The notes under the pieces were generated by a model. It worked only from the letters and a program-made list of their open reading frames with translations. It did no database searches and had not been told where the DNA came from. From NCBI RefSeq assembly GCF_014650695.1, contig NZ_BMVL01000002.1, forward strand, positions 1-64,000: a DNA stretch of 64,000 nt, in the 5' to 3' direction. This DNA is from Streptomyces avidinii (lineage in GTDB: Bacteria > Actinomycetota > Actinomycetes > Streptomycetales > Streptomycetaceae). The number at the start of each line of letters is the position of its first letter. Within the stretch, counting starts at the first letter, position 1. This document shows positions 26,170 to 35,613 of the stretch, piece after piece. A program made the translations under genes and the position numbers.

Positions 26170-27813
26170 GTGTCCCTAGCGTCGAGTCGTGCGTCCGGGA
26201 GTTCCGAGGTCCCGCTGCTCCGCGAGACGATCGGGGACAACCTCGACCGGACCGTACGGCGTTTCCCCGGCCGGGACGCGCTCGTGGACGTGGCCGCCGG
26301 CCGCCGGTGGACGTACGCGGAGCTGGCAGCCGACGTGGACGCCCTCGCCCTGGGGCTGCTGGACCTCGGGATCGTCCGGGGCGAGCGGGTCGGCATCTGG
26401 GCACCCAACCGCGCCGAGTGGACGCTGGTGCAGTACGCCACCGCGAAGATCGGGGCGATTCTGGTCACCGTGAACCCGGCGTACCGCTCCCACGAGCTGG
26501 AGTACGTGCTCGGGCAGTCCGGCATCCGCCTGCTGGTCGCGGCGGAGCGCTTCAAGAGCTCCGACTACGCGGCGATGGTCGAGGAGGTCCGGCCGCGCTG
26601 CCCGGGGCTGGAGTTCACCGTCCTGTTCGACGGACCGCGGTGGGACGCGCTACTGGAACGCGGGCGCGGGGCCGATCCGGCCGCACTGGCGCGGGCGCAG
26701 GCCGCACTGAGCCCGGACGACCCCATCAACATCCAGTACACCTCGGGCACCACGGGCTTCCCCAAGGGAGCCACCCTCTCGCACCACAACATCCTCAACA
26801 ACGGCTTCTTCGTGGGCGAGCTGTGCGGGTACGGCGAACACGACCGGGTATGCATCCCGGTTCCCTTCTACCACTGCTTCGGGATGGTGATGGGCAACCT
26901 CGCCTGCACCAGCCACGGTGCGGCGATGGTGATCCCGGCGCCCGCCTTCGACCCGGCGGCGACGCTGGCGGCGGTGGAGGCGGAGGCCTGCACCTCCCTG
27001 TACGGCGTCCCCACCATGTTCATCGCCGAGCTGGCCGCCCCCGGGTTCGACGGGTACGACCTGTCGAGCCTGCGCACCGGGATCATGGCGGGTTCGCCCT
27101 GCCCGGTGGAGGTCATGACCCAGGTGATCGAGCGGATGGGAATGGCCGAGGTCTCCATCTGTTACGGCATGACGGAGACCTCTCCCGTGTCCACGCAGAC
27201 CCGTGTGGACGACTCGGTCGAGCGCCGGGTCTCCACGGTGGGCCGGGTCGGGCCGCACCTGGAGGTCAAGGTGGTCGATCCGCAGTCCGGCCGGACGGTC
27301 CCGCGCGGCACCCCGGGAGAACTGTGCACCCGCGGCTACTCGGTGATGCTCGGCTACTGGGGCGAGCCCGAGAAGACCGCAGAGGCAGTCGACCCGGAGG
27401 GCTGGATGCACACCGGCGACCTGGCGGTCATGGACGGTGACGGCTACCTGAGCATCACCGGCCGGATCAAGGACATGGTGATCCGGGGAGGCGAGAACCT
27501 CTACCCCCGAGAGATCGAGGAGTTCCTCCACGCCCACCCCGACGTCATGGACGTCCAGGTCATCGGAGTGCCCGACCCGAAGTACGGGGAGGAACTGATG
27601 GCGTGGGTACGGATGCGCGAGGGGGCCGAGCCGCTGACGGCGCAGGCCGTGCGCGCGTACTGCGCGGGGCGGCTCGCCCACTTCAAGATCCCCCGCTACG
27701 TCCACGTCGTGGAGGAGTTCCCGATGACCGTCACCGGGAAGATCCGCAAGATCGAGATGCGCGCGATGGCGACCCGCCTGCTGGAGGAGGGGGCCGCGTC
27801 CGGCGGCGCCTGA
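26170..27813 (+). CDS. Fatty-acyl-CoA synthetase (AMP-binding)
   Basis: A 547-residue ANL-superfamily enzyme that adenylates a carboxylic acid and transfers it to CoA. The P-loop is [18 protein letters not shown], the core is [11 protein letters not shown], the hinge is [20 protein letters not shown], then [16 protein letters not shown], and the C-terminal catalytic Lys is in [11 protein letters not shown]. The gap-less pattern resembles medium/long-chain acyl-CoA synthetases of beta-oxidation. The GTG at 26170 follows a perfect AGGAGG five bases upstream. No beta-oxidation genes adjoin it, so the substrate is open. Confidence 0.93.
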   Translation: MSLASSRASGSSEVPLLRETIGDNLDRTVRRFPGRDALVDVAAGRRWTYAELAADVDALALGLLDLGIVRGERVGIWAPNRAEWTLVQYATAKIGAILVTVNPAYRSHELEYVLGQSGIRLLVAAERFKSSDYAAMVEEVRPRCPGLEFTVLFDGPRWDALLERGRGADPAALARAQAALSPDDPINIQYTSGTTGFPKGATLSHHNILNNGFFVGELCGYGEHDRVCIPVPFYHCFGMVMGNLACTSHGAAMVIPAPAFDPAATLAAVEAEACTSLYGVPTMFIAELAAPGFDGYDLSSLRTGIMAGSPCPVEVMTQVIERMGMAEVSICYGMTETSPVSTQTRVDDSVERRVSTVGRVGPHLEVKVVDPQSGRTVPRGTPGELCTRGYSVMLGYWGEPEKTAEAVDPEGWMHTGDLAVMDGDGYLSITGRIKDMVIRGGENLYPREIEEFLHAHPDVMDVQVIGVPDPKYGEELMAWVRMREGAEPLTAQAVRAYCAGRLAHFKIPRYVHVVEEFPMTVTGKIRKIEMRAMATRLLEEGAASGGA

Positions 27814-27820
27814 CCCCGCT

Positions 27821-27866
27821 GGGGCGGGCCGGGGCGGGCCGGGGCCGGGGCGGGCCGGGGCCGCGA
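27821..27866. repeat. GGGGCGGGCC tandem repeats
   Basis: Immediately after the acyl-CoA synthetase stop, the 10-bp GGGGCGGGCC unit and a 6-bp variant repeat four times. Runs of G4 and G3 on the plus strand could form a quadruplex. Confidence 0.75.
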
Positions 27867-28212
27867 CATCGCCCGCTGCGCAGTTGCGCGACCCACCGCC
27901 GGTCGGGGCGGAAGGCGCCTCGTCACGTACCGGCGGGCCGCGGGCCGCGTGCGGCCAGCCTGCGCGAGTGTGGCGTGCGTACGCGGCGACGCCGGCGCGG
28001 CAACATGGTGTTCACCACATCGCGCACCCGGGGTAACAACCGCTTCCTAGCGTGACGGCGTGGGACCGAGGCATGAACAGCGGCGCCGGAGAACACTCAT
28101 GACGGCCCATCAGTCCATGCCCTGCCGTCGGCGCGCCCGCACGGGCTCCGTACCGCATCGCAGCACCTGCACCAGCCCTGCACCTGGCCCCAGCCCCACC
28201 GGGAGGCGTGGC
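27867..28212. other. Intergenic, permease promoter region
   Basis: A non-coding gap before the permease. A short dyad GGTGTTCACC lies at 28007-28016. Nothing else is recognisable. Confidence 0.35.
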
Positions 28213-29883
28213 ATGAGCACCACCGAGTCGCGGCATACCACGACAGACACCACGAAGACCGCTGCCGACCAGGCGGTCAAGGAGACGCTGGAGGACTACA
28301 CCCTCCGTTTCGCACCCCGTAGTTACCGCCGCTGGACCCCCATGGTCGTGGCCACCACGGCCCTCGGCGGAATCGCCTACATGGCCGACTTCTCCATCGG
28401 CGCCGGCATCGGCCTGGCCCACGGCACCGGCAACGCTCTCGTGGCCATCACCGTTGCCGCGGTCGTCATCTTCATCACCGGCTTCCCGCTGGCCTACTAC
28501 GGCGCGCGCTACAACATCGACCTCGACCTGATCACCCGCGGCTCCGGCTTCGGCTACTACGGCTCGGTCCTCACCAGCATCATCTTCGCCAGCTTCACCT
28601 TCATCTTCTTCGCCCTCGAAGGTTCGATCATGGCCCAGGGCCTCGAACTCGGCCTCGGGCTGCCGCTCTGGCTGGGGTACGCCGTGTCCACCCTCATGGT
28701 GATCCCGCTGGTCGTCTACGGCATGAAGGCGCTCAGCAAGCTCCAGGTGTGGACGACCCCCATCTGGCTGCTGCTCATGGTCGGTCCGCTGGTGTACCTG
28801 ATCGCCAACGACCCCGGCACCGTGGACCGTTTCCTCGCCTACCCCGGCACGACCGGCGACGGCGCCGTCAACACCGCCTCCGTCATGCTCGGAGCGGGTG
28901 TGTGCCTGTCCTTGATCGCGCAGATCGGCGAGCAGATCGACTACCTGCGCTTCATGCCGCCCAAGACCGCGGCGAACAAGCGCAGCTGGTGGACCGCCGT
29001 GGTCATGGCCGGCCCCGGGTGGGTCGTGCTCGGTGCGCTCAAGCAGGCCATCGGTGTCTTCCTCGCCGTCCACATCATCGCCGAGGTCGGACCGGCGGCT
29101 GCGCCCGAGCCCATCCAGCAGTTCCGCAGCGCCTTCGACGCGATGATGCCGGGCTGGTTGGTCGTCCCGCTGGCCGTGGTCCTGGTGGTCATCAGCCAGA
29201 TCAAGATCAACGTGACGAACGCGTACTCCGGTTCCCTGGCCTGGACGAACTCCTTCACCCGCGTCACCGGGCACTACCCCGGCCGCATGATCTTCGTCCT
29301 GGTCAACCTGGCCTTCGCACTGGCCCTGATGGAAGCCGACATGTTCAGCTTCCTGGGCAGCATCCTGGGCTTCTACTCGAACTGCGCGATCGCCTGGGTG
29401 GTCACCGTGGCCACCGACATCGGCATCAACAAGTACGTGCTGAAGCTGTCCCCGCTCCAGCCGGAGTTCCGCCGGGGGATGCTCCACGCCGTCAATCCGG
29501 TCGGTGTCGTGGCTTTCGTCGCCGCCTCCGGCCTGTCGATCGCCATGTACTTCCACGCCCTCGGCGACACCCTCCAGCCGTACTCGCCCGTGGCCGCAGC
29601 CGTCATCGCCTTCGCCGTCACACCGCTGATGGCCGTCGTCACCAAGGGCCGCTACTACGTGCGCCGCGCCGACGACGGCATCGGCGAGCCCCTGCTGGAC
29701 ACCGACGGGAACCCGAGCGGAGTCACCCTCGACTGCCACGTCTGCCGGCAGTCCTACGAGCGCCCCGACGTCACCGCCTGTGTCACCCACGGCGCGGTCG
29801 TCTGCTCGCTGTGCCTGAGCACCGACAGGGGCGGCGACCACGTCCTGCCGGCCGCGGAGCCGCGGGCGGCCGACCGTCACTGA
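28213..29883 (+). CDS. NCS1-family nucleobase/purine-cytosine permease with Cys-rich tail
   Basis: A 556-residue sodium/proton-coupled transporter of the NCS1 family with about 12 membrane helices. Typical sequences are LRFAPRSYRRWTPMVVATTA at the first helix, YYGARYNIDLDLITRGSGFG, QIGEQIDYLRFMPP and INVTNAYSGSLAWTNSFTRV. A non-standard cytosolic C-terminus of about 50 residues has C-x2-C...C...C-x2-C (CHVCRQ, ACVTHG, CSLC), suggesting a zinc-binding module. ATG 28213 has GGGAGG at 6 nt. The substrate (purine, cytosine, allantoin or similar) cannot be fixed. Confidence 0.9.
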   Translation: MSTTESRHTTTDTTKTAADQAVKETLEDYTLRFAPRSYRRWTPMVVATTALGGIAYMADFSIGAGIGLAHGTGNALVAITVAAVVIFITGFPLAYYGARYNIDLDLITRGSGFGYYGSVLTSIIFASFTFIFFALEGSIMAQGLELGLGLPLWLGYAVSTLMVIPLVVYGMKALSKLQVWTTPIWLLLMVGPLVYLIANDPGTVDRFLAYPGTTGDGAVNTASVMLGAGVCLSLIAQIGEQIDYLRFMPPKTAANKRSWWTAVVMAGPGWVVLGALKQAIGVFLAVHIIAEVGPAAAPEPIQQFRSAFDAMMPGWLVVPLAVVLVVISQIKINVTNAYSGSLAWTNSFTRVTGHYPGRMIFVLVNLAFALALMEADMFSFLGSILGFYSNCAIAWVVTVATDIGINKYVLKLSPLQPEFRRGMLHAVNPVGVVAFVAASGLSIAMYFHALGDTLQPYSPVAAAVIAFAVTPLMAVVTKGRYYVRRADDGIGEPLLDTDGNPSGVTLDCHVCRQSYERPDVTACVTHGAVVCSLCLSTDRGGDHVLPAAEPRAADRH

Positions 29884-29986
29884 ACGGGCCCCGGTCCGGA
29901 GCGTGTCCGTGTCCCTCACCGGCACGCTCCGGGCCGGGGGCCGCCCCGGCGATCGACCGTGTACCGGCCGCGGGGGCGAAGCCCCG

Positions 29987-30196
29987 TCAGCCGCTCCAGG
30001 CCCTTCGCACCCTGCCGTCCTCGACCTCGAGGTTCAGCCTGCCTTCGACGTATTCCATGGTCAGCATCGTGCCGGGCGCGACCGTACGCACCGTCGTCCA
30101 GCCGTGCGCCAGCGCCCGGCGTTTCGCCTCGCCGGTGTCGAGCCCTGTGTAGTGCGCCGGATCGTCGGCGCCGGGTGAGGAAGCGGAAGCAGTCAT
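29987..30196 (-). CDS. I78-family peptidase inhibitor-like protein
   Basis: A 69-residue protein matching the inhibitor I78 pattern: YTGLDTGEAKRRALAHGWT, then GTMLTMEYVEGRLNLEVEDG and a terminal RRAWSG. Family members fold like the potato-I inhibitor and block serine proteases. There is no signal peptide, so it acts inside the cell or is a non-inhibitory relative. The ATG follows AGGTGAGG. Confidence 0.82.
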   Translation of the reverse strand: MTASASSPGADDPAHYTGLDTGEAKRRALAHGWTTVRTVAPGTMLTMEYVEGRLNLEVEDGRVRRAWSG

Positions 30197-30284
30197 GGCC
30201 CTCACCTGCCCGACCGAGGTGCTGAACATGCCCTGCCGGCCGGCGCGGCGACTCCGCAGGTCCGAGGACGCCCCGCTCCCGTCG

Positions 30285-31649
30285 TCACTCCCCGGCCAAC
30301 AGGAGCCGCTTCTGCGGTTTGCCCATGGCATTGCGTGGAACCGCAGCAATGAAGCGAACCTCACGCGGCCGCTTGTGCACCGACAGATGCGTGGCAACGA
30401 AGTCGGTCAACTCGGCGCCGCTGACCCCGTCGGCGACGACGAACGCGACGATCCGCTCCCCCAGGTCGGCATCCGGCACACCGATCACCGCCGCCTCCTG
30501 CACCCGCGGATGGTCCAGCAGCGCGTTCTCGATCTCACCCGCCCCGATCCGGTACCCCCCCGACTTGATCATGTCCGTGGACGCACGACCCACGATCCGG
30601 TGCACGCCGTCCCCGTCAACGGCGGCAATGTCACCCGTGCGGAACCACCCGTCCTCCGTGAAGGCGGCAGCCGTCGCCTCCGGTCGCCCCAAGTACCCCG
30701 AGAACAACGTCGGCCCCACCAGCTGGAGCTCACCGATCTCGGCACCCGGCTCGGCGGCGATACGCGTACGGATTCCCGTGAGCGGCGTGCCGACCGCGCC
30801 GGGGCGGACCTCACCACCTGCCCGCCCGCTCAGGGTGATCAGGGTCTCCGTCATCCCGTACCGCTCCACCGGCCGGTGCCCGGTCAACCGCTCCAGATCG
30901 CGGAAGACCGGCGTGGGCAGGGCCGCGCTTCCCGACACCAGCAACCGGGCCCTCGACAACGCGGCCGCCGCCTGCGGAGCAGCGGCGATGCGCGACCACA
31001 CCGTCGGCACCCCGAAATACAGGCTCCCGCCGGCCGCCGCAGCCTCGGCGTACGCCTCCGGCGTCGGTCGGCCCGTGTGCACCAGGCGGCTCCCCGTCCG
31101 CAAGGCCCCCAGAACGCCCAGGACCAGCCCGTGGACATGGAACAGCGGCAACCCGTGCACGAGCGTGTCCTGCGCACTCCACTCCCAGGCTGCGGCGAGC
31201 GCATCCAGGTCGGCGGTGATCGCGGCGGCGCTGAGGACCACTCCCTTGGGGGCGCCCGTGGTCCCGGAGGTGTAGAGGATCAGCGCGGGATCCTCGGGTC
31301 CCGCCGCCTGCGCGGTGGGTGCGGCCGATGCGGCAGGCGCGCGGCGGGCGAAGTCCACCTCGATGAGGCGGGCGCCGGAGTCACGCAGGATGTGATCACG
31401 TTCGGCGGGCCCGGCATCGGGGGGCAGCGGCACGCACGGCACCCCGGCAAGCAGTCCCCCGACCACCGCGGCGACGGTCTCGAGCGAGGCGGTGGCGGTC
31501 ACCGCGAACGCCCGCACCGGGCCGAGGGCGGCAAGGTCTGCGGCCACGGCCCCCGCCGCACCCAGCAGTTCCTCGTAGGAGGCGGTACGACCCGCGACGC
31601 TCACAGCATCCGCGCGATCCCCGAAAACACCCGTCAGGGCGGTCAGCAT
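30285..31649 (-). CDS. Malonyl-CoA synthetase-like acyl-CoA ligase
   Basis: A 454-residue ANL enzyme, short like MatB (about 480-500), which makes malonyl-CoA or methylmalonyl-CoA from the free diacid. The P-loop is LILYTSGTTGAPKGVVLS, then VERYGMTETLITLS, GWFRTGDIAAVDGDG, the hinge GRASTDMIKSGGYRIGAGEIE and the final Lys in NAMGKPQKRLL. MatB enzymes share the Ser-Thr-Asp-x-Ile-Lys-Ser-Gly-Gly hinge. It could feed polyketide or fatty-acid precursor pools. The ATG follows GGAG. It is transcribed alone, divergent from the DUF2231 gene. Confidence 0.88.
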   Translation of the reverse strand: MLTALTGVFGDRADAVSVAGRTASYEELLGAAGAVAADLAALGPVRAFAVTATASLETVAAVVGGLLAGVPCVPLPPDAGPAERDHILRDSGARLIEVDFARRAPAASAAPTAQAAGPEDPALILYTSGTTGAPKGVVLSAAAITADLDALAAAWEWSAQDTLVHGLPLFHVHGLVLGVLGALRTGSRLVHTGRPTPEAYAEAAAAGGSLYFGVPTVWSRIAAAPQAAAALSRARLLVSGSAALPTPVFRDLERLTGHRPVERYGMTETLITLSGRAGGEVRPGAVGTPLTGIRTRIAAEPGAEIGELQLVGPTLFSGYLGRPEATAAAFTEDGWFRTGDIAAVDGDGVHRIVGRASTDMIKSGGYRIGAGEIENALLDHPRVQEAAVIGVPDADLGERIVAFVVADGVSGAELTDFVATHLSVHKRPREVRFIAAVPRNAMGKPQKRLLLAGE

Positions 31650-31798
31650 GACGGCAACTCCGATCAGCAATGAGCAGAAGCAACCCGGCCAGCCTACGGC
31701 GACCGCACGAGTTCTCCGCCTCCACGGACCTGTCACCGAGCCCGAAGTCCGGGACGCGCCAAGAGGAATGGTCCGCCACCACGGGGTACTCGCAGTAC

Positions 31799-32404
31799 AT
31801 GAACACACACATCGACGACGGGACGCCGCACTCCGGACGGGTACCTGCCCTGGACAAGACCTCGGAGCGCTGGCTCGGCGCCGTGGCCACCGTCGAGGAG
31901 TCGACGGCGCTGGACCCGGCCATCCGGGCCCTCCAGCGGGGCATCCGCGGCCTTCCGCTGGGTGCACTTCGTGGGCTGCTGCGCGGTGAGCCGCTGGGGC
32001 ACCCCGCACACCCCATGCTGGTGCAGGTACCGATGGGGTGCTGGCTGTCGGCCGCCGTGCTGGACACCGTGCCCGGAGCACACCGGTACGCCACGGTCCT
32101 GACCGCGGTCGGCCTTGCCGGCGTCGCTCCGGCGGCCGCAGCCGGATGGGCGGACTGGGCGGAGCTGCCGCCTCGACAGGCCCGCGTGGGTGTCGCCCAT
32201 GCGCTGGCCAACGCTGCCGCCGTCGGCTGCTACGCGGTCGCACTGTCCGACCGGCTGCGGGGTCGGGGCGCGCGCGGCCGCTTGTGGTCGCTGGCGGGAC
32301 TGGGCGCGGCGGCGGTCAGCGGGGCTCTGGGGGGACACATCGCGTACGGCGACCGGATGGAGCGCGGCGGAACGGGCAACGACATACCACCCGGCATCGC
32401 CTGA
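31799..32404 (+). CDS. DUF2231 membrane protein
   Basis: About 201 residues. The N-terminal soluble part ends in the DUF2231 motif LGHPAHPMLVQVPMGCW, followed by four hydrophobic segments (LSAAVLDTVPG, YATVLTAVGLAGVAPAAAAG, AHALANAAAVGCYAV, LAGLGAAAVSGALGGHIAYG). The conserved HPAHP and late His suggest heme- or metal-binding, proposed for this family. The ATG lacks a strong ribosome binding site; an earlier start near 31670 is possible. Confidence 0.82.
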   Translation: MNTHIDDGTPHSGRVPALDKTSERWLGAVATVEESTALDPAIRALQRGIRGLPLGALRGLLRGEPLGHPAHPMLVQVPMGCWLSAAVLDTVPGAHRYATVLTAVGLAGVAPAAAAGWADWAELPPRQARVGVAHALANAAAVGCYAVALSDRLRGRGARGRLWSLAGLGAAAVSGALGGHIAYGDRMERGGTGNDIPPGIA

Positions 32405-32504
32405 TTTCTGTGATTTGCTCCGGATTCGCGGATTCGCGGGTTTCCGGCGCCGGGCTCAGGGCACGCGCCGACTGGGGGATGCCGACGTACAGGGAGGATC
32501 CGCC

Positions 32505-32723
32505 ATGGAAGACCAGGGAGGCGCCGGAGGCGCCCCGCTCCACGACCACGACGACGAGCAGAGCCGACGCAGGACACCCCACGTCGCGCCTCGCTCCGCT
32601 GCGCCGGGCAAGGACGTACCCCCCGTGCGGAGGGCGGACACGGACGAGGCCAGCCGCCTGGACCGGCCGGGCGATGACGGCGAGTCCCCGCGCGAACGGC
32701 GCCGGCCCGGACGCGAGCACTGA
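32505..32723 (+). CDS. Small hydrophilic hypothetical protein
   Basis: A 72-residue, highly charged, probably disordered protein (HDHDDEQSRRRTPH, RADTDEASRLDRPGDD). The ATG has an excellent GGGAGG 8 nt upstream, which is the main support for its reality. I recognise no family. Confidence 0.6.
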   Translation: MEDQGGAGGAPLHDHDDEQSRRRTPHVAPRSAAPGKDVPPVRRADTDEASRLDRPGDDGESPRERRRPGREH

Positions 32724-32814
32724 CGTCGAGTGCCGACAGCGAGCAGTACTGAGGGCGAGCAGTGCTGACAGCGAGCTCTCGCGGCCGCAGCGTGATCCGG
32801 CGATCGGGACCTGC

Positions 32815-34326
32815 TCAGGGCCCGTAGCGCATGCGTCCCAAGGCCGTCATCGGCCGGTCGTGCGCGGCGACCGGCGCCGGGAGGCAGGTGGAGCCGGTCA
32901 GGTAGCGGTCCACCGCGGCGGCCGCCGCGCGGCCCTCGGCGATGGCCCACACCACCAGGGACTGCCCCCTGCCCGCGTCGCCCGCGACGAACACGCCCGG
33001 CGCCCGACCGGCGTCCGCCGCGAACCCGGCGTCCCGCGCGAAGTTGCCGCGTTCGTCCAGGGCCAGTCCCAGCTGCTCGCGCAGGCCGCCGGCCCGCTCG
33101 GGGCCCGAGAAGCCGAGGGCCAGCAGGACCAGGCCGACCGGTATGACCTGCTCGGTGCCGGCCAGCGGGCTGCGGGCCACCGGCTCGACGGCGGTCAGGT
33201 GCAGCGCCCGTACCCTGCCTTCCTCGTCCCCCTCGAAGCGCAGGGTGGCGCAGGCGAACAGCCGGGGGTCCCGGTCCGCGCGCCCGCGGGCCTCCTCGTG
33301 GGCGTGGGAGATGCGGTAGGTCCGCGGGTACACCGGCCACGGCTCGTCGTCGGTCCGGCCCGTTCCGGGCTCGGGGTTGATGTCGAGCTGGAGCACGGAG
33401 GTCGCGCCCTGCCGCAAGGCCGTCCCGAGGCAGTCGGAGCCGGTGTCCCCGCCGCCCACGATGACCACGCGCCTGCCCTCGGCCGTGAGGGGGGATACCG
33501 GATAGTCACCCTCGCGTACCCGGTTGGCGCAGGTCAGGTAGTCCATGGCCTGGTGGATGCCCTGCAGGGAACGGCCGGGGACCGGCAGCTCCCGGCGCTC
33601 GCCGGCACCGATCGCGACGACGACGGCGTCGCACCCGCTCCGCAACTCGTCCGCTCCGGCACCGGCCGCACCGCCGACGTCGGCCCCCGTGGCGAACACC
33701 GTGCCCTCGGCCCGCATCTGCTCGATACGGCGGTCCAGGTGCACCTTCTCCATCTTGAACTCGGGGATCCCGTAGCGCAGCAGTCCGCCGATCCGGTCGG
33801 CCCGCTCGTGGACGGTGACGCGGTGGCCGGCGCGGGTCAGCTGCTGGGCCGCGGCCAGTCCGGCCGGGCCGGAGCCTATGACGGCCACCGTCTTGCCGCT
33901 GTGCCTCTCCGGGGGCCTGGGCATCATGAAGCCGCGCCTCAGGCCCTCGTCCGCGATGGTCTGCTCGACGTTCTTGATGGTCACCGGGTCGGCGTTGATC
34001 GCGAGGACACAGGCGTCCTCGCAGGGGGCCGGGCAGAGCCTGCCCGTAACCTCCGGGAAGTTGTTGGTCGCGTGGAGCCGCTCGTACGCGGCACGCCAGT
34101 CGCCGTGGGCGGCGTACGCGTTCCACTCGGGGACGAGGTTTCCCAGCGGACAGCCGGTGTGGCAGAACGGGATGCCGCAGTCCATGCAGCGGTCGGCCTG
34201 CCGGGAGACGAGCGGCAGCAACGCCCGGCCCGCGTGGACCTCGCGCCAGTCGCCGAGTCTCTCCTCGACCGGGCGGGCGGGCACGGCCTCGCGGGGGATC
34301 CTGAGGAAGCCGAACGGATCGGTCAC
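32815..34326 (-). CDS. gltD: Glutamate synthase small subunit (GltD)
   Basis: A 503-residue NADPH:glutamate synthase beta-subunit-like flavoprotein, moving electrons from NADPH through FAD and Fe-S clusters to the large subunit. The N-terminal Fe-S motifs are CMDCGIPFCHTGCPLGN and CPAPCEDACVL. The FAD-binding GxGxxG is VAVIGSGPAGLAAAQ and the NADPH-binding one is VVIVGGGDTGSDC. The FAD/NAD end is VFVAGDAGRGQSLVVWAIAEGR. The GTG start has GGGAGG. No gltB adjoins in the window, so it is either an orphan or serves a distant large subunit. Confidence 0.93.
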   Translation of the reverse strand: MTDPFGFLRIPREAVPARPVEERLGDWREVHAGRALLPLVSRQADRCMDCGIPFCHTGCPLGNLVPEWNAYAAHGDWRAAYERLHATNNFPEVTGRLCPAPCEDACVLAINADPVTIKNVEQTIADEGLRRGFMMPRPPERHSGKTVAVIGSGPAGLAAAQQLTRAGHRVTVHERADRIGGLLRYGIPEFKMEKVHLDRRIEQMRAEGTVFATGADVGGAAGAGADELRSGCDAVVVAIGAGERRELPVPGRSLQGIHQAMDYLTCANRVREGDYPVSPLTAEGRRVVIVGGGDTGSDCLGTALRQGATSVLQLDINPEPGTGRTDDEPWPVYPRTYRISHAHEEARGRADRDPRLFACATLRFEGDEEGRVRALHLTAVEPVARSPLAGTEQVIPVGLVLLALGFSGPERAGGLREQLGLALDERGNFARDAGFAADAGRAPGVFVAGDAGRGQSLVVWAIAEGRAAAAAVDRYLTGSTCLPAPVAAHDRPMTALGRMRYGP

Positions 34327-34658
34327 GCGCCGCCTCCCTGGATCGTGCGCGGCGGGGTACACGGCGCGCGCCGTGCCTTCGGTACACGCGTTCTATGGCG
34401 GTTCGGCCAGATTACGCCGCCTCCGGGGCCCTGCCCAAGGCCAAGCGAGGTGGGTGACCGGACGGGCACGCAAGGTGGTCGCCGGCCGGCGGTCATGGGC
34501 CTCCGTGAGGCGGCAGCGCTGCTGCCCGGCTTCGACCGGGCCTCCCCCGTCGGGACGACGACGATCGATCCGCTCCACGGCTGAATCCACGGCGGACGCG
34601 GCCGGGGCGTCGGGCGTGGCGTCGGGATCTGTGCGGGCCGTCGGGTGATGATGGCGCC
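34327..34658. other. Intergenic between gltD and VOC gene
   Basis: A non-coding divergent gap. It is rich in GTCGG and CGTCGGG words (34590-34645) with no recognisable gene, terminator or operator. Confidence 0.35.
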
Positions 34659-35294
34659 GTGCGACTTGATCACGTGTCCTATGCGGTGGCCCGCGACAGC
34701 TTCGTCTCGACCGTCCAGTGGATCGGATCGGCCCTCGGCGCCGGGTTCGTCGACGGGGGCGTGCACCCGCGATTCGGCACCCGCAATTTCATCCTCCCGC
34801 TGAGCGGCGGCACCTACGTCGAGGTCGTCACCACACTCGACCACCCCGCCGCCGACCGCGCACCCTTCGGCCAGGCGGTCGCGCGCCGCGCCGCCGAGGG
34901 CGGCGGCTGGCTCGGCTGGGTGGTCTCCGTCGACGACATCGCCCCGGTCGAGGCCCGCCTCGGCCGCACCTCGGCCGAGGGCCACCGTGTCCGCCCCGAC
35001 GGGTTCGACCTGAGGTGGAAGCAGATCGGCCTGCTGGAACTGCTGGAAGCCCCACAACTTCCCTACTTCCTCCAGTGGTTGGTCCCCACCGAGGAGCGCC
35101 CGAGCGCCGACCCGCGCACCTCCACCACCATCCACGGGGTCTCCATCGCCGGCGACGCCGCCTCCATCGCCGAATTCCTCGGCGAACCGGCCGACCACCC
35201 CCTCGACCAGATCGACGTCACCTGGGCCGAGGACGAGGAACCGGGCCTGGTCTCGGTCGAGTTCGCCACCGCCCACGGCCCGGTCACGATCTGA
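34659..35294 (+). CDS. VOC-superfamily (glyoxalase-like) protein
   Basis: A 211-residue protein with the glyoxalase-like fold: RLDHVSYAVARDSFVSTVQW, then FGTRNFILPLSGGTYVEVVT, and a second half with TTIHGVSIAGDAASIAEFLG. The two beta-alpha-beta-beta-beta repeats give a metal site from His4 of the first strand and the Glu in TYVEVV. The substrate is unknown. GTG start. Confidence 0.85.
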   Translation: MRLDHVSYAVARDSFVSTVQWIGSALGAGFVDGGVHPRFGTRNFILPLSGGTYVEVVTTLDHPAADRAPFGQAVARRAAEGGGWLGWVVSVDDIAPVEARLGRTSAEGHRVRPDGFDLRWKQIGLLELLEAPQLPYFLQWLVPTEERPSADPRTSTTIHGVSIAGDAASIAEFLGEPADHPLDQIDVTWAEDEEPGLVSVEFATAHGPVTI

Positions 35295-35475
35295 CCCGGG
35301 CCCGACTGCCCCACGGGAGCAGCCGGCCGGTGCGGCGACGCACCCTCCTTCGAAGCGGTCATGGCCCGCATCCGCGTGCCACGAAGCGGGCCCGGCAGGC
35401 CCCGAACCCGGCCGTTGGCCGTGCTCGCGGACCGGGCCCACTCCCCCGTGCCATCCGGTCCCACCTGCGACGAGC

Positions 35476-35598
35476 GTCGAACGCTGCATCAACCGCCTCG
35501 AGCAGTGGCGCGGCCGCGCCACACGATGCGACAAACTCGCCATCGCCCACCAGGCAGCACTCCACCTCGCCGCCATCCTCATCCGGGCACGACGCTGA
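35476..35598 (+). pseudogene. C-terminal scrap of an IS5-type DDE transposase
   Basis: The frame reads VERCINRLEQWRGRATRCDK, then IAHQAALHLAAILI and stops. It is the conserved end of IS5/IS1380-like transposases (VERCFN.LKQWRG.ATRYDK...YQAA..LA). The upstream catalytic part is gone and no terminal repeats were found. Confidence 0.75.
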
Positions 35599-35613
35599 CC
35601 GAAAAGACAGAAC

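Noticed and set aside
27821..27866. Possible CRISPR-like array
   Set aside because: Short GC-only repeats without spacers; simple tandem sequence.
28012..29925. Minus-strand frame opposite the NCS1 permease
   Set aside because: His/Asp/Gly-rich antisense composition; the plus strand has 12 membrane helices and a proper start.
30285..31649. Acyl-CoA synthetase as part of the NRPS system
   Set aside because: It is 9 kb away, on its own transcript with unrelated neighbours.
21761..35606. Shared 14-mer CTGACCGAAAAGAC at 21761 and 35594
   Set aside because: A shared word of this length is expected by chance in 64 kb, and the flanks do not match.
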